From Superficieibacter electus (GTDB taxonomy: Bacteria > Pseudomonadota > Gammaproteobacteria > Enterobacterales > Enterobacteriaceae), in assembly GCF_002915575.1 (NCBI RefSeq), contig NZ_PQGD01000010.1, positions 124,001 to 188,000 of the forward strand: 64,000 nucleotides of DNA. Direction: 5' to 3'. Below are positions 38,631-49,891 of the stretch, one piece after another. The position numbers were made by a program, and so were the translations under genes. The notes beneath the pieces were generated by a model. That model saw only the letters and a list, made by a program, of their open reading frames with translations, had not been told where the DNA came from and searched no databases. How positions within the stretch are numbered: the stretch's first letter is position 1; the number at the start of each line of letters is the position of its first letter.

Positions 38631-39517
38631 GCGTCCTCAGTCGTGGTTTGCTGGGCAGAAGGATTTCTCACCGCACGCACGTGTTCTTCCAGCTCCACAA
38701 ACGACGGGCGTTCGCTGGAATAGAGGGTTTTACGCCCAAACTCGACGGCAATTGGTGGCGCATAACCGTTGAGATTAGATAGCAGCGTGATTTTGACGCA
38801 CTGCATCATCTTGCTGGTTTCCGCGCTTTTCTGGCGCAGGACGCTGGACAGCGGAGAAATAAAGCCGTAGGCCAGCAAAATGCCGAGGAAGGTGCCGACC
38901 ATCGCATGCGCGATAAGTGCGCCCAGTTCAGCCGCCGGACGGTCTGCTGATGCCAGCGCGTGTACCACACCCATCACCGCTGCCACAATACCAAAAGCAG
39001 GCAATGAATCGCCGACCGACGCCAGCGCATTGGCTGGCACCTCAGATTCACTTTCGTGCGTTTCAATTTCCTCATCCATCAACGCTTCGATTTCGAAGGT
39101 ATTCATGTTGCCGCTAATGATGAGGCGCAGGTAATCGACAATAAAATCCAGCATCACGCCGTCGGCGAGGATGCGCGGGTAGCTGGCGAAGATTTCACTC
39201 TCTTTCGGATTTTCAATGTCGCGCTCAAGCGAGAACATTCCCTGTTGGCGCGACTTGGCCATCAGGCGATAAAGCAGCGCCAGCAGGTCCATATACATGC
39301 TTTTGGTGTATTTGGAGCGGCGAAACAGCAGCGGGATCGCCTTCAGCGTTCCCTTGATCGACTTACCGTTGTTGCCAACAATAAACGCACCCACGCCTGC
39401 GCCGCCGATGATGATAAGTTCAGCCGGCTGATAGAGTGCTCCAAGGTGTCCGCCGGTCATCATATAACCGCCGAAAACTGTACCGAGAACAACCAGGTAA
39501 CCCAATAAGATAAGCAC
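38627..39517 (-). CDS. motA: MotA, flagellar stator proton-channel protein
   Basis: Four-helix stator subunit that conducts protons together with MotB. 296 residues from the GTG at 39517 (as in E. coli), preceded by AAAGGA; the frame continues upstream to 39553 without a ribosome site. Charged cytoplasmic loop conserved ([21 protein letters not shown]), and the proline-containing helix segments [15 protein letters not shown] and [14 protein letters not shown] are intact. First gene of the mot-che operon. I found no convincing sigma-28 promoter between flhC and this gene. Confidence 0.96.
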   Translation of the reverse strand: MLILLGYLVVLGTVFGGYMMTGGHLGALYQPAELIIIGGAGVGAFIVGNNGKSIKGTLKAIPLLFRRSKYTKSMYMDLLALLYRLMAKSRQQGMFSLERDIENPKESEIFASYPRILADGVMLDFIVDYLRLIISGNMNTFEIEALMDEEIETHESESEVPANALASVGDSLPAFGIVAAVMGVVHALASADRPAAELGALIAHAMVGTFLGILLAYGFISPLSSVLRQKSAETSKMMQCVKITLLSNLNGYAPPIAVEFGRKTLYSSERPSFVELEEHVRAVRNPSAQQTTTEDA

Positions 39518-39581
39518 GACATCATCCTTTCTGTTGACCAGAGCAGGATGCACACATCGATCGTTAACACGTCAGGGAGGC

Positions 39582-39614
39582 AAAAAAAAGCAGCGGTAAT
39601 TGCTTACCGCTGCT
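39582..39614 (-). terminator. flhDC terminator
   Basis: Perfect 11-bp stem AGCAGCGGTAA (39589-39599) / TTACCGCTGCT (39604-39614). Eight A at 39582-39589 give a minus-strand U-tail. It separates flhDC from motA. Confidence 0.9.
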
Positions 39615-39638
39615 GGAGTGTTGACCACACCGTATCGG

Positions 39639-40223
39639 TTAAACAGCCTGTTCGATCTGTTCATCCAGCAGTTGTGGAGTTATATCGGCAACATCACGGG
39701 AAAGTTTACGTCTTTTTACGTCACGGGATGGTGGCTGGCATAAACTACAGACAAAACTGCCCACGGGCTGATGCGCATGGGTAATAAAATTGCCGTTGCA
39801 GCAGCTACAGTGCGAAAGCTGGAGCATGCCGCTCTCAACAAAACGCACCAGCGTCCACGCCCGGGTTAGCGCCAGCAGCGGACCTTCGCCGTCCTGCTGC
39901 GGACATTGCTCAAGATACAGGCGATACGCTTTAATGACCGCATCAACACCGCTACACAAGCCGGTTTTCAGCAGGTATTGCCAGGCATTGCAGAACATCG
40001 ACGAGTGAATATTCTGTTCCCAGGTCATAAACCAGTCGGTAGAAAACGGCAGCATGCCTTTCGGCGGCGGGCTACCGCGCAGTTCTTTATACAGTTTGAT
40101 AAGACGACCACGGCTCAGCTGTGTCTCACTTTCCAGCATCTGTAAGCGAGCGCCCAGCGTAATCAGCTCCATTGCCAGCTGAATATCACGGGCTTCCTGA
40201 ACAATGCTTTTTTCGCTCATCAT
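39639..40223 (-). CDS. flhC: FlhC, flagellar master regulator subunit
   Basis: Partner of FlhD in the FlhD4C2 activator of class II flagellar genes. 194 residues. Helical N-terminal half; the C-terminal zinc site is shown by HCSCCNGNF and FVCSLCQPP (four Cys, spaced 2-3 residues within each pair). Its start overlaps the last base of flhD, implying coupled synthesis. Downstream lies the operon terminator. Confidence 0.97.
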   Translation of the reverse strand: MMSEKSIVQEARDIQLAMELITLGARLQMLESETQLSRGRLIKLYKELRGSPPPKGMLPFSTDWFMTWEQNIHSSMFCNAWQYLLKTGLCSGVDAVIKAYRLYLEQCPQQDGEGPLLALTRAWTLVRFVESGMLQLSHCSCCNGNFITHAHQPVGSFVCSLCQPPSRDVKRRKLSRDVADITPQLLDEQIEQAV

Positions 40224-40570
40224 CAGGCCCTTTTCTTGCGCGCAGCGGCAGCTTGACCCGCCTCAGAGAGCAAACGGGTGGAAAGAAGAATACCGGTATG
40301 AATCTGTTGCAAATCGTCAACGCGAGAGTCTTGCGTCAAGCGGGTGATAGTCTCATGACTATCAAAACGGAATTCACAAATAAGCTGATTAGTTTCAGCC
40401 AGTTTAACCATTTGCGGCAAAGTCAGCCCGCCAAGCGTTGTTGCCATCTCTTCATTAATACCGAGACGGAACATGGCTGAGGGCTTGTCCTGACTAATCA
40501 GGCGCTGCGCAAGGAGTAAATATGACAGGTTGATGTCATAAATATGTTTCAGCAACTCGGATGTGTGCAT
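40223..40570 (-). CDS. flhD: FlhD, flagellar master regulator subunit
   Basis: Small helical subunit of FlhDC, 115 residues from ATG 40570 ([18 protein letters not shown]). An ATG three codons upstream (40579) is also possible, but GGATGGGAA fits the spacing for 40570. The conserved [13 protein letters not shown] and [19 protein letters not shown] segments are present. The long upstream region with CRP and Fur boxes points to carbon- and iron-dependent control of motility. Confidence 0.96.
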   Translation of the reverse strand: MHTSELLKHIYDINLSYLLLAQRLISQDKPSAMFRLGINEEMATTLGGLTLPQMVKLAETNQLICEFRFDSHETITRLTQDSRVDDLQQIHTGILLSTRLLSEAGQAAAARKKRA

Positions 40571-40839
40571 TTTTCCCATCCAGAATAACCAACCATTGTT
40601 TTATGCGGCATAACCGCACCCCGTGATGTCGCCGGGAAAATCCCGGTAAAAAAGAAAAGGTCAAAATGCATAGTTGTACTTAGATGCTACCGCGCTGGAG
40701 AAGTCTCTTTAGGTGGACTATGTCATCAGAAACACGTTAAAGAATTCTTACAAATGTCTAAGATTTTTCCTAATTCGACGCAACTTTACTCGGGAGCCTT
40801 ACCACATACAACGAGGCGCTGCCGTGATTTTAGGAACTA

Positions 40840-40855
40840 TGTGATCGACATCACA
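40840..40855. promoter_or_regulatory. CRP-binding site of flhDC
   Basis: TGTGATCGACATCACA exactly matches TGTGA-N6-TCACA. It lies about 277 bases before the flhD ATG, close to what is known for E. coli, where CRP binds near -72 of a promoter with a roughly 200-base leader. Confidence 0.85.
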
Positions 40856-41161
40856 TAATGTACGCAAATATTAATCATAAATCTATCAATACTGGTGATT
40901 GGTTGATGTATTTTTATGCAAATACGGTGTTTAAGTGGTCAACAAAGGCAACCAGACCTGTCTGAAAGCGGAATAACAGTATGTTAATTTTCTAAAAGCT
41001 GCCACTGACAATGAGAAAAATAATTTAACAGGACGGGATTAAAACCCTCTTTTAAAAAAAACATGCATAAACATAAGCTTAGTATTTAATGTAACAAAAA
41101 TAATCGCCTACTGAAACCATCTTCATAATGTTAATTTATATATCATTTTATTAACAAAGAC

Positions 41162-41176
41162 CGATAATGATTATCA
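41162..41176. promoter_or_regulatory. Fur box between flhDC and uspC
   Basis: CGATAATGATTATCA matches 14 of 15 positions of the 7-1-7 Fur consensus TGATAATNATTATCA. It lies about 180 bases before uspC and about 590 before flhD. Either direction could be regulated. Confidence 0.65.
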
Positions 41177-41356
41177 TATCCATGTCATATCCTGAGATAA
41201 TTTATTCCTGATATTTCCACTTTTTGTATTTTATAAGAATAATTAATGAATAATTTGAAGAATCACACAAAACCGTGCTTTCCCCTCTTGCAGACACCGA
41301 CTAAATGGCGTAAGGAATGAAGATAGCCTTATTTTATGCGTCTGAAAGGAGGTCCG

Positions 41357-41779
41357 ATGCGTTATCAACATCTGCTCGTTGCTATTGCAGCCACGCCGGA
41401 AAGCCATCGTCTGGTAGCAAAAGCCGTTTCCATTGCCCGTCCGCTTAATGCCCGCGTCAGCCTTATCACCCTCGCCACCGATCCCGAAATGTATAACCAC
41501 TTCGCCGCACCGATGATGGAAAATCTCCGCGAAGTTATCCAGGAAGAGACTCAGCACTTCTTACGGGATGTTGAGCAGCATGCTCATTATCCGATTGCAG
41601 AAAAGGTTATCGCCTCTGGCGAACTCAGCGAGCATATCCGGGATTTTTGTCGTACCCGCAACGTCGATTTAGTGATCTGCGGCAACCATAACCATAGCTT
41701 TTTTTCGCGGGCAACCTGTTCGGCTAAAAATGTGATCGGTCAAAGCCAGGTGGATGTCCTGCTGGTCGCGCTGGAATAA
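41357..41779 (+). CDS. uspC: UspC, universal stress protein
   Basis: Small cytoplasmic alpha/beta UspA-family protein, 140 residues. ATG 41357 is preceded by AAAGGAGGT. It starts MRYQHLLVAIAATPESHRLV. The C-terminal nucleotide-binding-like part is DLVICGNHNHSFFSRATCSAKNVI, lacking a clear G-2x-G-9x-G(S/T) loop, which is typical of the non-ATP-binding UspA subgroup. In E. coli UspC is linked to osmotic-stress scaffolding and motility. Convergent with otsA. Confidence 0.93.
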   Translation: MRYQHLLVAIAATPESHRLVAKAVSIARPLNARVSLITLATDPEMYNHFAAPMMENLREVIQEETQHFLRDVEQHAHYPIAEKVIASGELSEHIRDFCRTRNVDLVICGNHNHSFFSRATCSAKNVIGQSQVDVLLVALE

Positions 41780-41783
41780 AGAT

Positions 41784-41807
41784 GCCCGACAGCAGAGGCT
41801 GCCGGGC
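41784..41807. terminator. Hairpin between convergent uspC and otsA
   Basis: GCCCGACAGC (41784-41793) pairs with GCTGCCGGGC (41798-41807), one mismatch and a 4-base loop, directly after the uspC stop. No strong U-run follows; probably a shared end for both transcripts. Confidence 0.55.
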
Positions 41808-41821
41808 TGGGTGTGAGTAAT

Positions 41822-44066
<2,245 letters not shown>

Positions 44067-44126
44067 TTAATCAAACGTTAGCCATGTAAGTATAGACAGT
44101 GTGACCAGCCTCGCCATTTTCAAATG

Positions 44127-44156
44127 AAAACGCCAGCGACATTGGCCGCTGGCGTT
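44127..44156 (-). terminator. araFGH terminator
   Basis: Perfect 10-bp stem AACGCCAGCG (44129-44138) / CGCTGGCGTT (44147-44156). AAAA on the left forms a short minus-strand U-tail, about 35 bases after the araH stop. Confidence 0.75.
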
Positions 44157-44191
44157 AGGTTCGCGATAGAATTAAAAGTTAAGGCAATTTA

Positions 44192-45172
44192 TCAGACGGT
44201 ACGCTTCGCTTTTTGTTTGTAGCGGTCGAATATTACTGCCGCCAGCAAGATCAGACCGCGCACCACGTACTGCGAGAATGGCGAAATATTCAGCAGGTTC
44301 ATCGCGTTCTCGACAGTGCCAAGAATGAGTATCCCCGCGACCACGTAAGAAATCTTACCAATCCCGCCTTTCAGCGAGACCCCACCCAGCACGCAAGCGG
44401 AAATGACGATCAGCTCATAGCCGATGGACGTCATCGGCTGACCGCTGGTCATCCTGGATGCGAGGATAATGCCCGCGGCTGCCGACACCAGCCCCGAGAG
44501 AACAAAAATGATGATTTTGGTGCGTACCACCGGCACCCCAGCCAGCCGCGCCGCTTCCTCATTACCGCCGATAGCCAGCGTATTACGTCCGAAGGTGGTT
44601 TTATTAAGCAGCAGACCGAAAATAATCAGACAGCCGACGGTCAGCCAGATGGGCGCTGGCAGCCCCAGCCAGTTGGCATAACCCAGGGTAAAGAAGCGCT
44701 CGTCTTCAATCCCCACCGCTTTACCGTCAGAGATAATGTAGGCCAGCCCACGCACGATCTGCATGGTTGCAAGGGTGGTGATCAGGGCGTTAATTTTCAA
44801 TCTGGCAATGACAAAACCGTTCACCAGTCCGCAAATAACGCCGAGCATCAGTCCGGCAAATACGCCCAGCCACAGGCTTTCGGTGGCGTTAATCACCACC
44901 GCCGTGGTCACCCCAGCACAGGCAATGACCGATGCCACCGAAAGGTCAAAGTCGCCGGAAGCCAGGCAAAATAGCATGCCGCAGGCCACCATCCCGGACA
45001 TTGAGATAGCCAGCCCCAGCCCTTTCATATTGATAAACGAGGCGAAATTTGGCACGAAAATCGCGCAGGCAATAAAGACCACGGCAAAAACGACCAGCAT
45101 ACCGTACTGGTCCCAGATTCGCCCGATACTCATTGACGACTTTGACGCGCCCGTCGTAGTAAAAGATGACAT
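44192..45172 (-). CDS. araH: AraH, L-arabinose ABC transporter permease
   Basis: Inner-membrane permease of the high-affinity arabinose ABC importer, 326 residues, about ten helices. ATG 45172 (MSSFTTTGASKSS) has AAGGAG upstream; the frame continues much further upstream but that part overlaps araG and is not protein-like. Family motif segments GMVACGMLFCLASGDFDLSVAS and GLVNGFVIARLKINALITTL are typical of ribose/arabinose-class permeases. Last gene of araFGH, 13 bases after araG. Confidence 0.95.
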   Translation of the reverse strand: MSSFTTTGASKSSMSIGRIWDQYGMLVVFAVVFIACAIFVPNFASFINMKGLGLAISMSGMVACGMLFCLASGDFDLSVASVIACAGVTTAVVINATESLWLGVFAGLMLGVICGLVNGFVIARLKINALITTLATMQIVRGLAYIISDGKAVGIEDERFFTLGYANWLGLPAPIWLTVGCLIIFGLLLNKTTFGRNTLAIGGNEEAARLAGVPVVRTKIIIFVLSGLVSAAAGIILASRMTSGQPMTSIGYELIVISACVLGGVSLKGGIGKISYVVAGILILGTVENAMNLLNISPFSQYVVRGLILLAAVIFDRYKQKAKRTV

Positions 45173-45185
45173 GTTCAACTCCTTC

Positions 45186-46700
45186 TCAGGCAACAGCCTG
45201 GCTGACTTTGGGCATCGCAAGGCTGAGGGCCTGCTGTTCTTTGGCATCGTGATGCAAAAGCTCGCCGGCAATTTCGCCTTCGCGCATTACCACGATACGA
45301 TCGGCAACACCGAGGACTTCCGGCAGGTCGCTTGAGGCAAAAAGCACCGCGACACCGGAAGCAGCAAGCGCGTATATCACGTTATAGATTTCATGCTTCG
45401 CGCCAACGTCAATACCGCGCGTTGGTTCGTCAAGCAAAATGACTTTCATCTCCTCTGAGAGCCAACGCCCGAGGATCGCCTTCTGCTGATTTCCCCCGGA
45501 CAGGTTCATGATCAGCTGTTCAGCCCCGGGCGTGTTAATATTGAACGACTGGATATGGTGAGCGGCATTGCGCGCCTCCCACGCATTGTTAATGACACAG
45601 CCTGCGTGGATATGCTTGCGCCGGGCGCTGATATTAATGTTATCGCGCACCGAGTGGACCGGGATAATGCCCTCCGCTTTGCGGTCTTCCGGACAGAGCA
45701 TCATTCCGGCACGAATAGCCTGCGAGGGTTTATCGATGGAAACAGGCTGACCGTCGATATACACCTGCCCGCCGGTGATGCGCGTGCCACCAAATAATCC
45801 TTTCATCAGCTCACTGCGCCCGGCTCCCACCAGCCCGAACAGACCGACGATCTCGCCGCTACGCACCGACAGGCTAATCGGCGTGCGCACGCCAGGCGCT
45901 TTTACGTCTTCCAGCCGCAGGCGTTCCGCACCATAGTCACGTGGCTGCCAGCCATAGATATCGCCGAGATTACGGCCAACCATCGCCTGTACCAGCGCGT
46001 CGTGGTTAACCTTCTGCATATCGGTAAAGGTGCAAACATAGCGACCGTCTTTAAATACGGTGATAGCATCACTTAAGGCAAAAATCTCTTCCATCCGGTG
46101 TGATACATAAATAATGACGCGTCCTTCTTTACGCAGCTCGCGGATAACCCGAAACAGGTTGTCGATTTCGCGGGCGGACAGGGAGCTGGTAGGTTCATCA
46201 AAGGCAATCACTTTGGCATTGCGCGCCAGCGCCTTGGCGATCTCGACCATTTGCCACTGGCCTATTGATAGATACTTAAGCGGGGTTTGCGGATCGATGT
46301 TCAGGCCTAAATGTTCAAGCTGCAGCCGCGCCTCGTAATTCAACAGCGAGCGATTAACGATGCCGCCTTTATGGGGAAGCTGGCCGAGATAAATATTTTC
46401 CGCGACGGTCATTTCCGGAATTAAATGCAGTTCCTGGTAAATAATAGCGACACCCGCATTCAGCGCGGCGGTCGTGTCGGCAAAAGAAACATCTTTACCC
46501 TGTAGCGCCAGGGTCCCGCTGGTCGGGGCATAGTTGCCGCTCAGAATTTTCAGCAGGGTAGATTTCCCGGCACCATTCTCGCCCATTAGCGCATGGATCT
46601 GTCCGGCATAGCAGTCAAAACTAATGTCGGACAGCGCCTTCACGCCGGGAAAGGTTTTACTGATACCGCGAAAAGAAAGATAAGGGGTAGACTGCTGCAT
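45186..46700 (-). CDS. araG: AraG, L-arabinose ABC transporter ATPase
   Basis: Fused double ATPase of the arabinose importer, 504 residues as in E. coli. The first cassette has Walker [10 protein letters not shown], a signature-like [15 protein letters not shown] and Walker [12 protein letters not shown]. The second has a degenerate P-loop ([10 protein letters not shown]), signature [10 protein letters not shown] and [14 protein letters not shown]. This asymmetry is normal for the carbohydrate class. ATG 46700 is preceded by CGGAG. Lies between araF and araH. Confidence 0.96.
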   Translation of the reverse strand: MQQSTPYLSFRGISKTFPGVKALSDISFDCYAGQIHALMGENGAGKSTLLKILSGNYAPTSGTLALQGKDVSFADTTAALNAGVAIIYQELHLIPEMTVAENIYLGQLPHKGGIVNRSLLNYEARLQLEHLGLNIDPQTPLKYLSIGQWQMVEIAKALARNAKVIAFDEPTSSLSAREIDNLFRVIRELRKEGRVIIYVSHRMEEIFALSDAITVFKDGRYVCTFTDMQKVNHDALVQAMVGRNLGDIYGWQPRDYGAERLRLEDVKAPGVRTPISLSVRSGEIVGLFGLVGAGRSELMKGLFGGTRITGGQVYIDGQPVSIDKPSQAIRAGMMLCPEDRKAEGIIPVHSVRDNINISARRKHIHAGCVINNAWEARNAAHHIQSFNINTPGAEQLIMNLSGGNQQKAILGRWLSEEMKVILLDEPTRGIDVGAKHEIYNVIYALAASGVAVLFASSDLPEVLGVADRIVVMREGEIAGELLHHDAKEQQALSLAMPKVSQAVA

Positions 46701-46733
46701 AACGACTCCGCCATTCATAGTGGGACGTAACTG

Positions 46734-46757
46734 GCCCCTCGCATACAGGCAAGGGGC
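46734..46757. repeat. Intercistronic hairpin between araF and araG
   Basis: GCCCCT (46734-46739) pairs with AGGGGC (46752-46757) across a 12-base loop, in the araF-araG gap. Such stems usually stabilise the upstream binding-protein message and lower downstream expression, matching the need for excess AraF. Confidence 0.55.
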
Positions 46758-46781
46758 TGAGGCATGGTTGACTGAAATCGA

Positions 46782-47762
46782 TTAAAGACCTTTCTTCGCC
46801 AGCTCTTCTTTAAAGTTATCGCGGGTGATCAATACGACATCAGTAACGGCCGTAAATTTCGGCGGCTCAACGCCCTTCTCAACCCAGTTGTAAAGCATCT
46901 CACTGGTTTTATAACCGTGGATATCCGGACTCGGTAATAACGAGCCGTAGAAACCGGTTTGCTGGTTTTTCGATAGTTCACTGACCGCATCGACACCGTT
47001 GATGCCAATACCAATAACATCAGGAGCTTTAAATCCCTGACCTTCAGTGGCACGCACGCCGCCAAGAACGGTGTTATCGTTCATGCCGACCACCAGCCAG
47101 TGTTTCACCTCCGGATGTTGCACCAGCAGCGAGTTACCGGCGTCGAATGCGCCCGGGATGTCATTCGATTTGGTGGGAACCTGATAAATTTGTTTTTCCG
47201 GGAAACCCGCCGCCTTCAGGGCATCCATGGAGCCGGTGGTGCGACGGCGGGCGGTATCCAGCTCGTTAGCAGTGATCGCCATCACGCCGGTTTCCTTCAC
47301 ATCCCAGCCCCGCTTTTGCATCTCTTTATACAGCTCCTGCCCCTGGCGCGCGCCAATTTCGCTGGCTGCCATCATCACCAACGGAACGCTTTCCATTGGC
47401 TTGCCTTTAGCTGTGACAAACTGATCGTCCACAGCAATCACTTTCATGTCATAGCCGCGAGCTTTGGCAACGATGGCCGAGCCAAGTTTGGGGTCGGGAG
47501 TACAAATGACAAAACCTTTGACGCCGCTGGCCGCCAGGCTATCGATAGCATTGAGCGTTTTTTCGCCGTCAGGCACGGCAATTTTGACCACTTCAAACCC
47601 TAAATCTTTACCGGCTTTGTCGGCAAACTTCCATTCAGTCTGGAACCAGGGCTCTTCCGGCTGTTTAACCAGAAAACCCAGCTTCATGGATTCAGCAATA
47701 GCTGATTGTGACATAATCGCAGCCAGTCCGATGGCTGCCAGTGCTTTAGTGAATTTGTGCAT
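46782..47762 (-). CDS. araF: AraF, periplasmic L-arabinose-binding protein
   Basis: Type I periplasmic sugar-binding protein delivering arabinose to AraHG. 326 residues from ATG 47762. Signal peptide MHKFTKALAAIGLAAIMSQS, mature protein from about residue 23. Binding-site segments seen: KLGFLVKQPEEPWFQTEW, VICTPDPKLG, ITANELDTARRRT and IGINGVDAV. The C-terminus ends KKGL, three residues shorter than E. coli AraF (LGGK tail missing). First gene of araFGH. Confidence 0.95.
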   Translation of the reverse strand: MHKFTKALAAIGLAAIMSQSAIAESMKLGFLVKQPEEPWFQTEWKFADKAGKDLGFEVVKIAVPDGEKTLNAIDSLAASGVKGFVICTPDPKLGSAIVAKARGYDMKVIAVDDQFVTAKGKPMESVPLVMMAASEIGARQGQELYKEMQKRGWDVKETGVMAITANELDTARRRTTGSMDALKAAGFPEKQIYQVPTKSNDIPGAFDAGNSLLVQHPEVKHWLVVGMNDNTVLGGVRATEGQGFKAPDVIGIGINGVDAVSELSKNQQTGFYGSLLPSPDIHGYKTSEMLYNWVEKGVEPPKFTAVTDVVLITRDNFKEELAKKGL

Positions 47763-48076
47763 GTTAAACTCCAGCGTTAACATTCTTTTATGTAGGGTAA
47801 AGTCGTACTAAAAATTTTTTATCAGACATAAAACAACGCATTAGCATTCAGAATGCCGATGATGCCTTTGCTGGAACATTAATAGCGGGAAATTAATTCT
47901 CCATAGGAGAGCGCCATCACATCGCAGAATTACAGTCATTGCGTACATATATTCAGCAATTAATGACATAAAAAGGTGGGATATTGTCAGACAATTAGCA
48001 TGGGTTATAACAGGATTGTCTATATCCTTAGCGTGCTTATCCTTGTCCCGGATGAAAGCGCATCCGGGACAAGCGA
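47763..48076. other. araF upstream region and DJ-1 gene 3' end
   Basis: About 310 bases without a gene. It must hold the araFGH promoter (minus strand). TAGC- and TCCATA-like motifs occur near 47882-47905, but their 13-base spacing does not fit the AraC half-site consensus, so I mark no operator. A large hairpin at 48042-48073 follows the DJ-1 family gene. Confidence 0.5.
48042..48073 (-). terminator. Perfect 13-bp hairpin after the DJ-1 family gene
   Basis: CTTGTCCCGGATG (48042-48054) / CATCCGGGACAAG (48061-48073), 6-base loop, three bases after the stop codon. There is no U-run, so a REP-like or Rho-assisted end is as likely as an intrinsic terminator. Confidence 0.6.
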
Positions 48077-48634
48077 TTACCAGGGATAATAAATATGGTC
48101 AGCGTGGTCGCGGGCCGGGGCTTCATCGCCCAGCAGTCGGGCGGCAACGGTCAGCGCAAAATCAAAAACGCGCCCCAACCCTTTACCGCTAATTAAATTG
48201 CCATCTTCAACGACCGCTGCATCTACATACTGGCCATCCGTCACCGACTGCCATAACTCGCCCGAACACACGTAGCGACGTCCTTTCAGTAGCCCATGAG
48301 CGCCCAGCACTCTGGCGGCGGCGGAGCAAATGGGGCAAATCAGTTTACCGTCGTTGTCATGTGCGCTCACAAATGCAATGACGTCTTCACTGGCGGCGAG
48401 GTTGATACTGCCTTGTGGGCCACCCGGTAAAACTACAGCGTCATAGCGTTGCGCCTGACGTTCACTGAGAGTCGCATCGGCAACCATCGGAATCGCATGA
48501 TAGCTGACGACTGCACGGGAGGTCGCGCAGGCCAGGGTTTCCACATTAATATTCAAACGACGTAATATATCAATGGTGACAATGGCCTCCGCCTCTTCAA
48601 ATCCAGGGGCCAGCAGTACGGCAACGTTCTTCAT
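48077..48634 (-). CDS. DJ-1/PfpI family protein
   Basis: Small flavodoxin-like protein of 185 residues in the DJ-1/ThiJ/PfpI superfamily. The N-terminal GFEEAEA supplies the conserved acidic residue, and the reactive Cys is C103 in the nucleophile elbow CPICSAAARVLG; GGPQGS matches the family loop. Relatives are YajL and DJ-1, described as chaperones or as enzymes acting on glyoxal adducts; the exact role here is unknown. Monocistronic by spacing. Not part of the E. coli gene order at this place, so it is a lineage-specific insertion between araF and ftnB. Confidence 0.9.
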   Translation of the reverse strand: MKNVAVLLAPGFEEAEAIVTIDILRRLNINVETLACATSRAVVSYHAIPMVADATLSERQAQRYDAVVLPGGPQGSINLAASEDVIAFVSAHDNDGKLICPICSAAARVLGAHGLLKGRRYVCSGELWQSVTDGQYVDAAVVEDGNLISGKGLGRVFDFALTVAARLLGDEAPARDHADHIYYPW

Positions 48635-49179
48635 TTTTTACTCCGAAAAATTCATCTGTGAATGTTTTACGCATGCATTAGACGCTCAGGCTCAAATAGT
48701 GTCGTCTGAGGTCGTATAACGTGTCGGAATGAAAATGATCTGGCTCAATTTTATCGCATATTTTGCGCTTTCACGATGTTCCCTTCTGACCCGTATCGCT
48801 ACGTCCGGCGAGTACCATTTTCCACTCCTGGTGCAATACTACTCTTTATGAAATATCATTTCAACTATATCAAAATGGTGTTACTCCATTTATTATCAAA
48901 GAGTTATGCAAAAAATCATCTTTTTTGAGTAGTCGTCATTCTTTTTTCAAAAGTTGTAAATATTGATGAATGCCAGGATTTGAGACTTTCCTTATATAAG
49001 TAATGGTTTTATTCTTTCTGCAGTAATTACGGAAAATTAACCACCGATCACATACAGCTATAACGGGATTTAATTATTCTGTTCTCAGTATCGGTGGCGC
49101 ATGAAAACGTCTCTTCCGGTGTTTTCATGAATTATGCGATCTCGTATAAATCGTCTCCCCTGGTAATAAGGATATTGGT
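48635..49179. other. Intergenic region between DJ-1 gene and ftnB
   Basis: About 545 bases with no gene. It carries the divergent promoters of the DJ-1 gene and ftnB. I see no clear operator, repeat or small ORF with a ribosome site; AT-rich around 48840-49080. Confidence 0.5.
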
Positions 49180-49683
49180 ATGACTGCTTCAGGAATGGTT
49201 CAAAAACTCAACGCCCAGATGAATCTTGAATACAACGCGTCGAATCGCTACCTGCGCCTGAGCGAATGGTGTGCAAAACGCAGACTCAATGGCACCGCCA
49301 TCTTTCTGCGTTCTCAAGCTCAAATCAACGTTACCCGGATGATGCGTGTTTTCGACTTTATAAAGAAAGCGGGGGCAAATCCCGTGGTGACCACCACCAC
49401 ACCTATAGAAGAGCAGTGCACGAACCTCGAAGAACTCTTTTCGCAAACAATGATCGATTTTCAGCGCCGTAGTGAAACCCTGGCAAAATTGATAGAGGAA
49501 GCGCGAAAACTCAACGACGCTGACACACTGGCGTTTCTCATCCAAATTGAAGCTGAGCGGGAAGAACATGGTTTGTTGTTACAAACCATTGTTGAAGAAG
49601 TACGCCATGCTCGTCAGGCTGGAATGGCGATGGAACAAACTGACCGCCATCTTTTAAATGTGGTTAATTACCAAAAACATTAA
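49180..49683 (+). CDS. ftnB: FtnB, ferritin-like protein with altered ferroxidase site
   Basis: Four-helix ferritin-like protein, 167 residues, the FtnB length. Compared with FtnA (also in this window), E17 is kept, but the centre residues E50 and H53 are N50 and R53 (AQINVTRM), and E130 is H130. So the standard diiron ferroxidase site is broken, as known for E. coli FtnB; the Salmonella protein is linked to repair of iron-sulfur clusters. ATG 49180 follows AAGGA. Flanked by the accessory DJ-1 and DcuB-like genes. Confidence 0.92.
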   Translation: MTASGMVQKLNAQMNLEYNASNRYLRLSEWCAKRRLNGTAIFLRSQAQINVTRMMRVFDFIKKAGANPVVTTTTPIEEQCTNLEELFSQTMIDFQRRSETLAKLIEEARKLNDADTLAFLIQIEAEREEHGLLLQTIVEEVRHARQAGMAMEQTDRHLLNVVNYQKH

Positions 49684-49691
49684 TCCTTCTA

Positions 49692-49722
49692 TTCGCTCCT
49701 GCCTGCAGGTGGTGGGAGCGAA
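49692..49722 (+). terminator. Possible ftnB 3' hairpin
   Basis: TTCGCTCC (49692-49699) pairs with GGAGCGAA (49715-49722) shortly after the ftnB stop. The tail has only a short pyrimidine stretch, so this is a weak terminator call. Confidence 0.45.
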
Positions 49723-49891
49723 CCGTACCCTTTCCTGCAAGTATGGCCTCTTCCCTTCGAATTAAATGTTAATAAAATGTATATAACATTATGTTTTAAT
49801 TAACATTTTATAAATTAGATCTATATCTCATCGCTTAACCTTACAAAATGCAATGCTTCAGGAAAATCTGTTAAGGTGCAAAAGGTGCTAT

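Larger units (their letters stand above)
40571..41356. other. flhDC-uspC divergent regulatory region
   Basis: About 785 bases without a gene, AT-rich in its right half. It holds the flhDC promoter region with a perfect CRP site at 40840-40855 and a near-perfect Fur box at 41162-41176. No insertion sequence is present, in contrast to some motile E. coli strains. Confidence 0.7.

Noticed and set aside
39518-39640. Sigma-28 promoter for motA between flhC and motA
   Set aside because: ACCGATAC near the flhC stop resembles a -10 element, but no TAAA occurs at the required 15-base distance.
47882-47905. TAGC...TCCATA motif near araF as an AraC half-site
   Set aside because: The spacing is 13 bases instead of 7 and no second half-site is visible at the right distance.
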